From the NCBI RefSeq assembly GCF_002211105.1, contig NZ_JPUA01000032.1:1-64000 (forward strand): a stretch of DNA of 64,000 bases, given 5' to 3'. Position 1 is the first letter of the stretch, and each line of letters opens with the position of its first letter. A model generated the notes under the pieces. It worked only from the letters and a program-made list of their open reading frames with translations, was not told where the DNA came from and ran no database searches. The stretch comes from Halomonas campaniensis. GTDB taxonomy: Bacteria; Pseudomonadota; Gammaproteobacteria; Pseudomonadales; Halomonadaceae. The position numbers and the translations under genes are program-made. Below, piece by piece: positions 25,552 through 32,299 of the stretch.

Positions 25552-26082
25552 CTACTCTAGCGCTTGGCGTATTTCCTCGACGGTCTTCCCTTTCGTATCC
25601 AGGTTATCGTTACAGCGAATAGCGGTAATTTCGGCGTCATTCAGCCCAAGTTGTCGCATTTCATCTACCCAGCGCAACAGACGTTCTCCTTGTGTACGTC
25701 GCGAGGCTTTCGGACTAAAGCCATTGAGCATTTCGCGCTCTCGCTCACACACCTCGCACATATCTTCGCCGCCATGCTTTTTATGCCACTTCCCCAGTTT
25801 TTTGCGAATCTCATACTTGCCGCAATCGCACCGCACAACCCAATAAGATGACTGACCATTACCAGTAGGTTTCAACCAGAATAGAGCTGTCATCCTCCCG
25901 TTTATCAGGCCCGTATAATCCCTAGCTGTTTTAGGGCGCTTCGGGCGCCTGGGAGGCGCATCCAAAGTTATCCTTCTCTTGGGGCGGTCTTCCGTAAACT
26001 CCACCTCAAAATGCTCACCCGGAAAAAAACCAACACGCAGGGCTTGGCGATCTACCGGAGCGCCATGGGCCGAATCAATCAT
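25552..26082 (-). CDS. Zinc-finger-like phage protein, function unknown
   Basis: 176 residues. The start follows an excellent AAAGGAGG. A proline/arginine-rich segment (RPKRRITLDAPPRRPKRPKTARDYTG) is followed by RCDCGKYEIRKK and, 22 residues on, MCEVCERE, a likely four-cysteine zinc site, then a helical C-terminus. Similar zinc-ribbon proteins occur in phage and plasmid accessory regions and often bind DNA. It is the only gene driven by the promoter inside the first 112-bp repeat. Function not known. Confidence 0.65.
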   Translation of the reverse strand: MIDSAHGAPVDRQALRVGFFPGEHFEVEFTEDRPKRRITLDAPPRRPKRPKTARDYTGLINGRMTALFWLKPTGNGQSSYWVVRCDCGKYEIRKKLGKWHKKHGGEDMCEVCEREREMLNGFSPKASRRTQGERLLRWVDEMRQLGLNDAEITAIRCNDNLDTKGKTVEEIRQALE

Positions 26083-26189
26083 GTGCTGCCTCCTTTGTGA
26101 AGTCTATACGGCTGACTGCGACCACTGTCCAGTTTACAACAGCCCCCCAGGGGCGAGCCAAGTAGGCGCAGGCGTCAAGCTGCCTGTTT

Positions 26190-26218
26190 ATTATGGTGGC
26201 GTTGCGGTTGCTTCTAAA
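26190..26218 (-). promoter_or_regulatory. Sigma-70-like promoter in repeat copy 1
   Basis: On the minus strand, TTTAGA (26218-26213) and CATAAT (26195-26190) are separated by 17 bases. The next gene starts 108 bases downstream at 26082. The same spacing and boxes occur in repeat copy 2. Confidence 0.55.
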
Positions 26219-26265
26219 GGGGGTCGGTTGGCCTGTTTGGAATTACAGGGGTTTAGTGACCGGGC

Positions 26266-26290
26266 ATTAAAAACCCCGCTAGGGCGGGGT
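26266..26290 (-). terminator. Terminator in repeat copy 1
   Basis: AAAAACCCCGC-TAG-GGCGGGGTT forms a strong stem. On the minus strand it is followed by a T run and directly follows the stop of the RelE-like gene. Confidence 0.75.
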
Positions 26291-26583
26291 TACGGTGTTT
26301 TATCTATTCGCTTATGGGTATCTATTCGCCTCATCACCGCGCATGCACCTTCTAGCTCAAAGCTAATCTTGTGTGAATGGTTGCTTGTAGCATGGATGGT
26401 GTAAATATCAGGGCGCCTGTAGCCTGAGAGCTTTTCCAGTCGAATCGACTTAGGCTGTGGGTCATGCAGTAGCTTTTTCAATGCTGCTTTCGCTTGCTCC
26501 CTCACTTCGATGGGCAGCTTCCCCAGCGCTTTGAGAAAAGAAGGGTAGCGCTCAAAGTCGATGGAGGTTATTAGCCTATTCAC
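26290..26583 (-). CDS. RelE/ParE-superfamily toxin
   Basis: 97 residues, normal for the superfamily. The segment LLHDPQPKSIRLEKLSGYRRPDIYTIHATS and the C-terminal HKISFELEG...MRRIDTHKRID block fit RelE/ParE-like toxins, which cut ribosome-bound mRNA or inhibit gyrase. The start overlaps the preceding gene by 4 bases, so the two are translated together. The upstream partner is a 177-residue coiled-coil protein, not one of the usual small DNA-binding antitoxins. The repeat-borne terminator begins at its stop codon. Toxic activity is inferred. Confidence 0.75.
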   Translation of the reverse strand: MNRLITSIDFERYPSFLKALGKLPIEVREQAKAALKKLLHDPQPKSIRLEKLSGYRRPDIYTIHATSNHSHKISFELEGACAVMRRIDTHKRIDKTP

Positions 26584-27113
26584 AAGCTGGCAAATACAGC
26601 ATCAATCCCGTCTTCAGTGCTTACCGGAACGCTGCCACGGTTCACTGGCCCAACATCCACGTTGTACTCCTCCATGTACCACCGTAAAGACTCTAGCTCT
26701 CCATACACGATCTGCAATTCAAGCATTAGCATTTCGTGAGCAATAGCCACCCGGCGATCATTCATAAGTGCTTTAAGTGGCGGCTTTTCAGCGCTCGCTA
26801 CATGCTGCTCATAAATAGCCTTGAAGTCATCTTGCATGGTAGCAATGGCTTCAAGGGCCTTGTCTGTAAAGGGCTGATCGCTTTTCAGAGTGCGCATCTG
26901 CACTCTCATCGATGTCACTTGGGCTCTAACTTTCCGCACGCTTTCGGCGGAGGCATCTAGCCGACGCTGCTCTGAACGAGCAAATCCTGAGTCTAGTCGC
27001 TTTCCAGTAGTCAAGAAACGAGCAGATTGAACGACGCCAGTTCGGTGTTTGGTCACAAACCGACTAGCCTCCTTCTCCAGCTTCCTCTCTTCTCTTTCAA
27101 GCTCTTCAATCAT
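26580..27113 (-). CDS. Coiled-coil protein paired with RelE-like toxin (putative antitoxin)
   Basis: 177 residues from ATG at 27113; a TTG at 27140 would add nine residues. The N-terminal half is a highly charged coiled coil (IEELEREERKLEKEASRF and later VRKVRAQVTSMRVQMRTLKS), the C-terminal half is helical and acidic. No helix-turn-helix, ribbon-helix-helix or AbrB fold is evident. It precedes and overlaps the toxin gene in the place of an antitoxin, and is led by the promoter in repeat copy 2. If it neutralises the toxin it would represent an unusual antitoxin type. Confidence 0.6.
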   Translation of the reverse strand: MIEELEREERKLEKEASRFVTKHRTGVVQSARFLTTGKRLDSGFARSEQRRLDASAESVRKVRAQVTSMRVQMRTLKSDQPFTDKALEAIATMQDDFKAIYEQHVASAEKPPLKALMNDRRVAIAHEMLMLELQIVYGELESLRWYMEEYNVDVGPVNRGSVPVSTEDGIDAVFASL

Positions 27114-27238
27114 GATCACTGCGCCCCTGGTTAGCTGCAAAATGCGCGGCTAATGCTCGTATCTTACCATAATCGACCATTTTCACTCAGGCAAGTTCTG
27201 CTGATGCTCTAAAGTGGGCAGCCTAACGCTGCCTGTTC

Positions 27239-27267
27239 ATTATGGTGGCGTGGCGGTTGGTTCTAAA
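27239..27267 (-). promoter_or_regulatory. Sigma-70-like promoter in repeat copy 2
   Basis: On the minus strand, TTTAGA (27267-27262) and CATAAT (27244-27239) are 17 bases apart, identical to copy 1. It faces the coiled-coil/RelE gene pair, whose first start is 126 bases downstream. Confidence 0.55.
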
Positions 27268-27314
27268 GGGGGTCGGTGGGCCTGTTTGGAATTACAGGGG
27301 TTTAGTGACCGGGC

Positions 27315-27339
27315 ATAAAAAACCCCGCTGGGGCGGGGT
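27315..27339 (-). terminator. Terminator in repeat copy 2
   Basis: ACCCCGC-TGG-GGCGGGGT with a T run on the minus strand, 21 bases beyond the stop of the PIN-domain gene. Confidence 0.75.
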
Positions 27340-27359
27340 CTAGTAATTCTGTTTTGCTC

Positions 27360-27920
27360 TTACCTTCGGCGACTGTCTATGCTTACGACTTCGCCAGGAT
27401 TGCTCTCTTCCATAAGGTCTATCTGACGCATATTGGAAGCCACATCGGCTAATGACTTCACTACGATGCCAACCGCTTCGGCTTTTTTGAGCATATCTTT
27501 GTCATGTGTCCAAAGCTCGTCACCACCATATGCTTGAGTCATCGCAATTATTTGTCTATCAAAGCTAATTTTGCTTCTGTCACTATCACCTTTTAACTGT
27601 TTAAGCTCAGCACTGTTGACCAGTTGAGCGCAGCTTATGGCACTAATTGCGTCAAAATTAATTAAGTCGAAGCGAGCGGTACTATTGATAGCTGCTAGAT
27701 ATTCACGATGAAGGTGTTGATCGACTCTTACAAGAATTTCGGACAAAGCCGGGGATGGAATCAGTATCCGATCAGCTTTAGCGGTCATGAGGTCAAGCAA
27801 GGCCTCCGCCCGCCCTTCTGGGTTATCAATCACCTTGCCCGTGCGTGGGCACTTTAAGTCGTTGCGACCACCTACCTTGAGGATCTGCATTAGTATATTG
27901 GCATCAACGACTAGCCGCAC
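27360..27920 (-). CDS. PIN-domain ribonuclease (VapC-like)
   Basis: 186 residues from a GTG start at 27920 with CAGGAG upstream. The PIN acidic residues are visible: Asp6 in VVDANILMQ, a glutamate in ALSEILVRV, Asp in SFDRQIIAMTQ, and LWTHDKDMLKKAE near residue 140. These form the metal-dependent active site of VapC-type RNases. It is longer than a classical VapC (about 130) with an insert holding CPRTGKVIDNPEGRAEALL. The upstream gene ends 1 base before its start, so both are one unit. It lies in the phage accessory island. Confidence 0.8.
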   Translation of the reverse strand: MRLVVDANILMQILKVGGRNDLKCPRTGKVIDNPEGRAEALLDLMTAKADRILIPSPALSEILVRVDQHLHREYLAAINSTARFDLINFDAISAISCAQLVNSAELKQLKGDSDRSKISFDRQIIAMTQAYGGDELWTHDKDMLKKAEAVGIVVKSLADVASNMRQIDLMEESNPGEVVSIDSRRR

Positions 27921-27921
27921 G

Positions 27922-28641
27922 TTAGCTCCTGTTATCCAGTATGTCGGAGTGAACTCCTTTATCGCTAGGTAGATTTATACCACCCAGCTCCCTGAGCTTA
28001 TTGAAGACTGACTTGGGATCAAGGTTTTCGATGACGTCATAACTTTGAATCACTATCTTACGAAGCTGCCAGTCGCCACCGACTTCACGTTGTTCCCACT
28101 CCCCTTCACCATGCGCATGTATGTGCTTGAACAGATCCTTGCCCAACGCAGTAGCCAGGGCTTGATTTGACTCCCCCAAAACGGCCTTTCCCTCCATGTC
28201 TTCAATACGGATGGGGATGGTGTCGTCTTTACCACCCACCGAGTAAAGACGCCCTTTCACAGAACAAGCCATCTTTTGGATCAGCGCCTCGCTACGGGGG
28301 CTTCTTTTCTTGGTGGGCAAGCGAACTATCCGAACCTTCCCTGCATAGAACTCACCCTCGTAGCCATCTTTTTCGATTTGGCTCAAGAGTTTATTGTAAG
28401 GATCCATGTACTTTTGAGCGGCTTTACCATCATGAGCCTGAGTAATATGCAGTAAAGCTTCGTCATAATCGGCATCGTCAACGGCGATTTTCAAGCACGC
28501 ACAACCCTGCTCTACTTCGGTAAGAGACTTGATCTCTTTGCCTCCGTAAAGCTTGTCCAGGCAACCTAGATATTTCGACAGGCTTGCCAAAGGCAGCGTG
28601 TCTGGATCTGTGCCATGTAACTTGAGCGTTAGGTGCTTCAT
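27922..28641 (-). CDS. Partner protein of the PIN nuclease, function unknown
   Basis: 239 residues starting MKHLTLKLHGTDPDTLPLAS. It begins the two-gene unit with the PIN nuclease. The protein looks mixed alpha/beta, with a two-cysteine segment EQGCACLKIAV and two later beta-rich blocks (KVRIVRLPTKKRSPRSEA; GEWEQREVGGDWQLRKI). It has none of the usual VapB DNA-binding folds that I can see. It could be the antitoxin, a sensor that activates the nuclease, or an RNA-binding guide. This pairing is the best candidate in the window for an undescribed toxin-antitoxin or anti-phage system. Confidence 0.6.
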   Translation of the reverse strand: MKHLTLKLHGTDPDTLPLASLSKYLGCLDKLYGGKEIKSLTEVEQGCACLKIAVDDADYDEALLHITQAHDGKAAQKYMDPYNKLLSQIEKDGYEGEFYAGKVRIVRLPTKKRSPRSEALIQKMACSVKGRLYSVGGKDDTIPIRIEDMEGKAVLGESNQALATALGKDLFKHIHAHGEGEWEQREVGGDWQLRKIVIQSYDVIENLDPKSVFNKLRELGGINLPSDKGVHSDILDNRS

Positions 28642-28684
28642 CGCTTGTGACTTCTACCGTATGAGTACACTTATAGTGTCCTGC

Positions 28685-28713
28685 AAAATAGCGCATCCTT
28701 GCACGATACTCAA
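28685..28713 (-). promoter_or_regulatory. Candidate promoter of the PIN module
   Basis: On the minus strand TTGAGT (28713-28708) and TATTTT (28690-28685) are 17 bases apart, 44 bases before the first gene of the module. Match to consensus is four of six in each box. Confidence 0.35.
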
Positions 28714-28738
28714 AAATATTTGTAGCTGATCTGGCAGC

Positions 28739-29230
28739 CTATACCGGTAACTGTAGCTGCATCCGATCCCGCCAATATTGCTCATTTCTTTCTAGCGGCT
28801 GTTTGCACCAGCGCCATGCAGCCAGCCCTCGCCCCTCCTCGCTCGCCTGCTCGCGGCGATCTTCCAGCGTTTTACGTGCCTGCTCCCATTGCTGCTTGGC
28901 GTATTCGCCACCCTTGGCGATGGTGTCGAGAATATCCAGTACCCAGCGGCGGAAGGCTTTGGCCTTTTTGGTGCGAGCAAACATGGCGAGCAAATGCGCG
29001 CCGCGAAGGGAGAAGATACGCGTTTTCTGCATGCCTCCACCACTCGGAAGCTCAACCACTGAAGTCATTGAGTCAGTGAACTCGTCTGCATTTCGCTCGT
29101 ATAAGTCCCGTACTGCGCGGCGCGTATTTTTGTAGCCCAAGGCGTGAGCAATTTGCACACCCCTTGCCCACACTTCGCCGTCACGGGTAATCAGCTCGAT
29201 CTCGGTTCCTTCAAATATCATCGGTTGCAT
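28739..29230 (-). CDS. BRO-N domain antirepressor-like regulator
   Basis: 163 residues. The N-terminal 100 residues carry the BRO-N pattern: IELITRDGEVWARGVQIAHALGYKN at the start, shown here by its key words GVQIAHALGY, then FSLRGAHLLAMFARTKKAKAFRRWVLDIL. BRO-type proteins bind DNA and serve as phage antirepressors. The C-terminus is a charged helix ending in a tryptophan-rich tail. It is the first gene of the accessory island in transcription order. Its Shine-Dalgarno is buried in a leader stem (29240-29323), so its translation is probably regulated. It would be a second antirepressor in the same prophage. Confidence 0.8.
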   Translation of the reverse strand: MQPMIFEGTEIELITRDGEVWARGVQIAHALGYKNTRRAVRDLYERNADEFTDSMTSVVELPSGGGMQKTRIFSLRGAHLLAMFARTKKAKAFRRWVLDILDTIAKGGEYAKQQWEQARKTLEDRREQASEEGRGLAAWRWCKQPLERNEQYWRDRMQLQLPV

Positions 29231-29239
29231 GATGCGTTA

Positions 29240-29323
29240 CCTCATTAGTAAAGAACCCCGTTGCCCAGAAACGCCAGCCCCGCAGAGAACAGCTGACGCT
29301 CTCCGAGGCTCTTTCTGATGAGG
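29240..29323 (-). promoter_or_regulatory. Structured 5' leader that sequesters the BRO gene ribosome site
   Basis: On the minus strand CCTCAT (29323-29318) pairs with ATGAGG (29245-29240), and AAAGAGCC (29314-29307) pairs with GGTTCTTT (29257-29250, one G-U). Two smaller hairpins lie inside. GAGG within the closing strand is the Shine-Dalgarno, 9 bases before the ATG at 29230. The folded form would hide it, so the leader looks like a translational switch. Confidence 0.5.
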
Positions 29324-29355
29324 CTCTACGGTTTATCGCGCCGGGCATGGCGCAT

Positions 29356-29382
29356 AAAAAAAGCCCCAGCGGATACCAGGGC
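29356..29382 (-). terminator. Terminator after the tail chaperone genes
   Basis: GCCC and GGGC pair around a short loop and are followed on the minus strand by seven T. It lies 50 bases beyond the gpT stop, ahead of the BRO leader. Confidence 0.5.
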
Positions 29383-29431
29383 AGTATTGATGTTGGTGGT
29401 CGGTGAAACGCGTTAAAGGTGGTGAAGATCG

Positions 29432-29944
29432 TTAGGCCACAAACGCCCCATCACTCCGGTAATCAGGCGGCAGATCCATCACGTTCATAAGCTCACGTAC
29501 GTTGATGCGCTGGTTCTCTTCTTGCAGGAAAGAAAGCTCTGCGCGCTTCTCAATAACTTCCGCCACTTGCTGCCGCTGCTCAGCCTCCTGCTCTTCCAAG
29601 TGGGTTTGCTCATTAAACGCCGCGAGCGCGCCCGCTTCTATGTGCTGGATCTGGACTAGCAGTTTGTCTTGCTCGTCATAATCCAGGCGGGCAAATTTGG
29701 GGTGGCCATAGAGCGAGGTGTAGTCGATCCCCAGGCGTTGCCCGCCTGCCATACCTATGGCCGTGCGCCACTGGGTGCGCATGGCGAGAAACAGTTCCAG
29801 CGCTGGCCAGTGTTCTTCCCATACCTCGTAGTGCTTGGGCGCTTCGGGTATATCGGCGTCTTTCAGCCCCCAGCGGTCAGTGTCCTTCTTGCGCTGATCC
29901 CTGGGGGCTGGGCCACTGGCCCACCACTGGCCAGCGCCGCTTAG
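29432..29944 (-). CDS. Tail assembly chaperone gpT-like domain, made by -1 frameshift
   Basis: 170 residues read in the -1 frame after the slippery site at 29950-29944. The frame stays open from the end of the gpG gene to 29432, encoding first a linker and then YEVWEEHWPALELFLAMRTQW, the signature of the phage DUF1799/gpT-type tail chaperone extension, and LGIDYTSLYG. An internal ATG at 29782 would miss the EVWEEHWPAL part of the domain, which argues for frameshift expression. The G-T fusion would be about 283 residues. It loads the tape measure protein during tail assembly. Confidence 0.85.
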   Translation of the reverse strand, partial: LSGAGQWWASGPAPRDQRKKDTDRWGLKDADIPEAPKHYEVWEEHWPALELFLAMRTQWRTAIGMAGGQRLGIDYTSLYGHPKFARLDYDEQDKLLVQIQHIEAGALAAFNEQTHLEEQEAEQRQQVAEVIEKRAELSFLQEENQRINVRELMNVMDLPPDYRSDGAFVA

Positions 29945-30282
29945 TTTTTTGCAGCGGCCTGGCTGCGCCCTTCCTGTGCGGCGTACCAGCTGAGGATCAA
30001 CGGTCGGCGAATATAGGTTTCTTGCATTAGCTGCTCGACCAGCTCTTTATCAAACGGCAAATCCTTTTTGTCTTCGCCTTTGATACCGCTGATATTCACT
30101 AGATCTTCTAAAAACTCCTCATCTTTTTTCTTGCCTGACTGAGCCGCCTCAACATTGGCGCGGTAGTCGTCCCACTTACGCAGCTTCCACTCTGCCTGGA
30201 TCGTTGATGCTTTCTTATCGCCCGGCACCTGGATAGGCACATCAACGGTAATGGTGGGGATTTTCTTCAGAATGAGAGACAT
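29941..30282 (-). CDS. Tail assembly chaperone gpG-like
   Basis: 113 residues. It follows the tail tube gene and precedes the tape measure, the conserved place of gpG. The body is helical with a charged middle (AAQSGKKKDEEFLEDLVNISGIKGEDKK) and ends AAAKN at the slippery sequence. A small share of ribosomes shifts to make the G-T fusion. The tape measure gene normally follows at once, but here it is 6.7 kb away, displaced by the accessory island. Confidence 0.85.
   Translation of the reverse strand: MSLILKKIPTITVDVPIQVPGDKKASTIQAEWKLRKWDDYRANVEAAQSGKKKDEEFLEDLVNISGIKGEDKKDLPFDKELVEQLMQETYIRRPLILSWYAAQEGRSQAAAKN
29944..29950 (-). other. Programmed -1 ribosomal frameshift site (A AAA AAC)
   Basis: The heptamer lies in the correct frame (GCA AAA AAC) directly before the gpG stop TAA. 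After it, a 9-base spacer leads into a hairpin CTGGCC-7-GGCCAG, well placed to stimulate slippage. Programmed frameshifting between gpG and gpT is a conserved feature of long-tailed phages. Confidence 0.85.
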
Positions 30283-30361
30283 GGTGTGTTCCTTTGATTA
30301 GCACAAACAAGCACCCCGCCCTTAGGCGGCGCGGTGTGGTTAGCGGTGGTGGGTTGCGTGA

Positions 30362-31324
30362 TTAACTGAATACGTAGGCGTAATCACCATCGCCTGCCTC
30401 AGCGGACAACAAGCGAGTATCCATAGTGAAATGCTTGAAACCCTGCACTTCTGTTTCCTGCAGGTTCGAGAGCTGAACCCGGGCACATTGTTGCTTAACA
30501 ATATTCCCCGGCGTTTTGCCATGGGTGAATGTCACCGGTGACTCAGTGGTGCCGTTATGCGATTCGACTTTTTCATAAATATTAAAGTCTTGAATACGCG
30601 GCGCCTCGATGTTGACCTGACCCGTGGCGTTACGATTCTGGATGTGGACGCCCTCGTAGTTAACGAGGTTGCGATGCTCCACCTGGCCACCCATATCAAA
30701 CGACCAGGACTGCATGCGAGCTTCATAACCAAAGAAGGTGAATGCACTGTTCTGCTTGTTGATAGGCACTTCTTCTGCCTGAGGCTCTCTTGATGAACCC
30801 GCAGGCGGTGCTTCTCGGTATGGCCGCAGATACAGTCCCGTTAGGTTGAATTCAAAGTAGGGCATGCCTTTGGCGTCGGCGGTACGCGTTACGGTTCCGC
30901 GCACACCTGGTAGCACCTGCAGCTCGTCGTTATCCGTCCACCATAGCAATGAGATTGAGGCGAAGTTACTGGATACCGGTTCGTAGGTGACCATTTCTGC
31001 GCCTTCGGTCGTGTCGATGACTTCACTGTGACCGGAGCACAAAAGCAATGGCCGGTAGGATGGAGGCACCCCTGGTGTACCAGATCCCGCGTAAGGCACA
31101 CGGATTTGACGTGTCGTATAGGGCGCCACATTCACCTGCTTATTGCTGCCAAAACCGGGCTTCACACGCTCAACTTCTGCCGTATCACCTTGGTAGGGGC
31201 TGGCGGCTTCCCTCGTCATGACATCAAAAAACACGGCAGTGGAGAGGTCTTCCGGCGTTACGCCGTACTCATCTTCGATAATGGCGGCCACCGTTAGGAT
31301 CCGCCACGCCATTGGATCACTCAT
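30362..31324 (-). CDS. Major tail tube protein
   Basis: 320 residues, beta-rich. It lies between the tail terminator/small protein genes and the tail chaperones, the universal place of the tube protein. Segments such as YFEFNLTGLYLRPYREAP and QSWSFDMGGQVEHRNLVNYEGV fit the two-sheet tube fold. Its start overlaps the end of the upstream small gene. It polymerises around the tape measure. A hairpin region (30296-30340) follows the stop. Confidence 0.8.
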   Translation of the reverse strand: MSDPMAWRILTVAAIIEDEYGVTPEDLSTAVFFDVMTREAASPYQGDTAEVERVKPGFGSNKQVNVAPYTTRQIRVPYAGSGTPGVPPSYRPLLLCSGHSEVIDTTEGAEMVTYEPVSSNFASISLLWWTDNDELQVLPGVRGTVTRTADAKGMPYFEFNLTGLYLRPYREAPPAGSSREPQAEEVPINKQNSAFTFFGYEARMQSWSFDMGGQVEHRNLVNYEGVHIQNRNATGQVNIEAPRIQDFNIYEKVESHNGTTESPVTFTHGKTPGNIVKQQCARVQLSNLQETEVQGFKHFTMDTRLLSAEAGDGDYAYVFS

Positions 31325-31508
31325 TGCCTTTTACCTCTTGCTTGGCCGCCGCCTTGGCGGGCTTGGGGGCTGCCGTTTCGGCTTTCACCGGCGCGGTAGC
31401 GGGGTTTGAATTAGGCGCTTTCGCGTACTTGGTGGGCGTAGGCTTTGTGCTGTGCACCAGCACACGCTTACCGTCACGGATGACGTAGCAGCCTCCTGCA
31501 TTGGGCAT
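31317..31508 (-). CDS. Small Lys/Ala-rich tail region protein
   Basis: 63 residues from ATG at 31508 with GGAGG upstream. A short folded head (GGCYVIRDGKRVLV) is followed by a low-complexity Ala/Pro/Lys tail. A similar head-plus-tail arrangement is seen in the 77-residue protein at 33815-34048. It lies between tail terminator and tube genes and overlaps the latter by 8 bases. Function unknown. Confidence 0.6.
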   Translation of the reverse strand: MPNAGGCYVIRDGKRVLVHSTKPTPTKYAKAPNSNPATAPVKAETAAPKPAKAAAKQEVKGNE

Positions 31509-31526
31509 GGGGGTTTCCTCCAGGCG

Positions 31527-31553
31527 TAAAAAAACCCGCACGCGGCGGGGTTT
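31527..31553. terminator. Hairpin/terminator between tail terminator and tail tube units
   Basis: AAACCCGC and GCGGGGTTT pair with one bulge. A run of seven T follows on the minus strand. It lies 17 bases after the tail terminator gene stop. Confidence 0.65.
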
Positions 31554-31570
31554 ATGGGGTGGTGGTTGGG

Positions 31571-32299
31571 TTAGCTACGAATCATGCGGTCGTAGCGGTA
31601 GAGCTCACGCCAATAGACGTGGCTGCCGGAGACAGCAACGCGCTGCCCCCCTGCGTATTCCAAGGGTGCAACACCGTGAGGCGAGCTGTTCAGACCAAGT
31701 AAAGCGCCATCAATCGATTTTCGCTGCGCATCCACTTCGGCCTGCTCTGCCACCAGCACCACAGCGATGTGCTCGGTCACGGTCTGGCGGACGTTCATCG
31801 TTTCCAGTTCGTTGGGTGTCGTTGTGGCTTGCACGGGGTGCACAAAGGCGGCGGGCAGTGCAGGTGTGGCCATCGCCAAGCTGGTGGCTTGCAGTTCGAA
31901 GTGAGCGCGGTATTGCTTTTGGTCATATTCGTAATCAGTGGCGGCGTCGGTAATCTCCCACCCTTCACTGCCACTTTGCGCGGCGACTCGCTCGATGAGC
32001 TGGGTGCTCATGGTGCGTAGCGGGTCGAACTCGGGTGACCGCAGGCTGAGTACGTAGGTGTCCACGCGCCCCAGGCGATAGCCGTCTACCTCGATACCGC
32101 TTTGGCCTGCCAGGTTGTAAACGCCGTTGGTGCCGGGAGCATCCGCCGGTAGGTTGAGCGGCCAAAGGGCGCTGTTAACTACCGGATCCACCAGCGCAAC
32201 CAGCCCGGGCACGGTATCGGCGCGGCTGGGGTCGGCTTCGCTGCTGGGGGCTGCGGTAATGCCTACTCCACTAAGTGCGGTAATGATGCTATCAATCAC
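31571..32299 (-). CDS. Tail terminator / tail completion protein
   Basis: 242 residues. It follows the HK97 gp10-like gene (4-base overlap) and precedes the tube gene, the place of the tail terminator. The N-terminal half (MIDSIITALSGVGI, GYRLGRVDTYVLSLRSPEFDPLR) fits that small alpha/beta fold, and the C-terminal 100 residues are an extension with TVTEHIAVVLVAEQ and a Tyr/Arg-rich end. The extension makes it longer than typical (about 130-150). Assignment is from order and fold. Confidence 0.65.
   Translation of the reverse strand: MIDSIITALSGVGITAAPSSEADPSRADTVPGLVALVDPVVNSALWPLNLPADAPGTNGVYNLAGQSGIEVDGYRLGRVDTYVLSLRSPEFDPLRTMSTQLIERVAAQSGSEGWEITDAATDYEYDQKQYRAHFELQATSLAMATPALPAAFVHPVQATTTPNELETMNVRQTVTEHIAVVLVAEQAEVDAQRKSIDGALLGLNSSPHGVAPLEYAGGQRVAVSGSHVYWRELYRYDRMIRS

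Larger units (their letters stand above)
26179..26290. repeat. 112-bp direct repeat, copy 1 (terminator plus promoter cassette boundary)
   Basis: Matches 27228-27339 over 112 bases with 6 mismatches. Read on the minus strand it carries first a terminator (CCCCGC/GCGGGG hairpin and T run, about 26266-26290) for the RelE-like pair, then a promoter (26190-26218) for the zinc-finger gene. Confidence 0.9.
27228..27339. repeat. 112-bp direct repeat, copy 2 (terminator plus promoter cassette boundary)
   Basis: About 95% identical to 26179-26290. On the minus strand it ends the PIN-domain module with a terminator and begins the RelE-like module with a promoter. The 1049-base unit between the two copies' starts is therefore a complete cassette. 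Confidence 0.9.
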
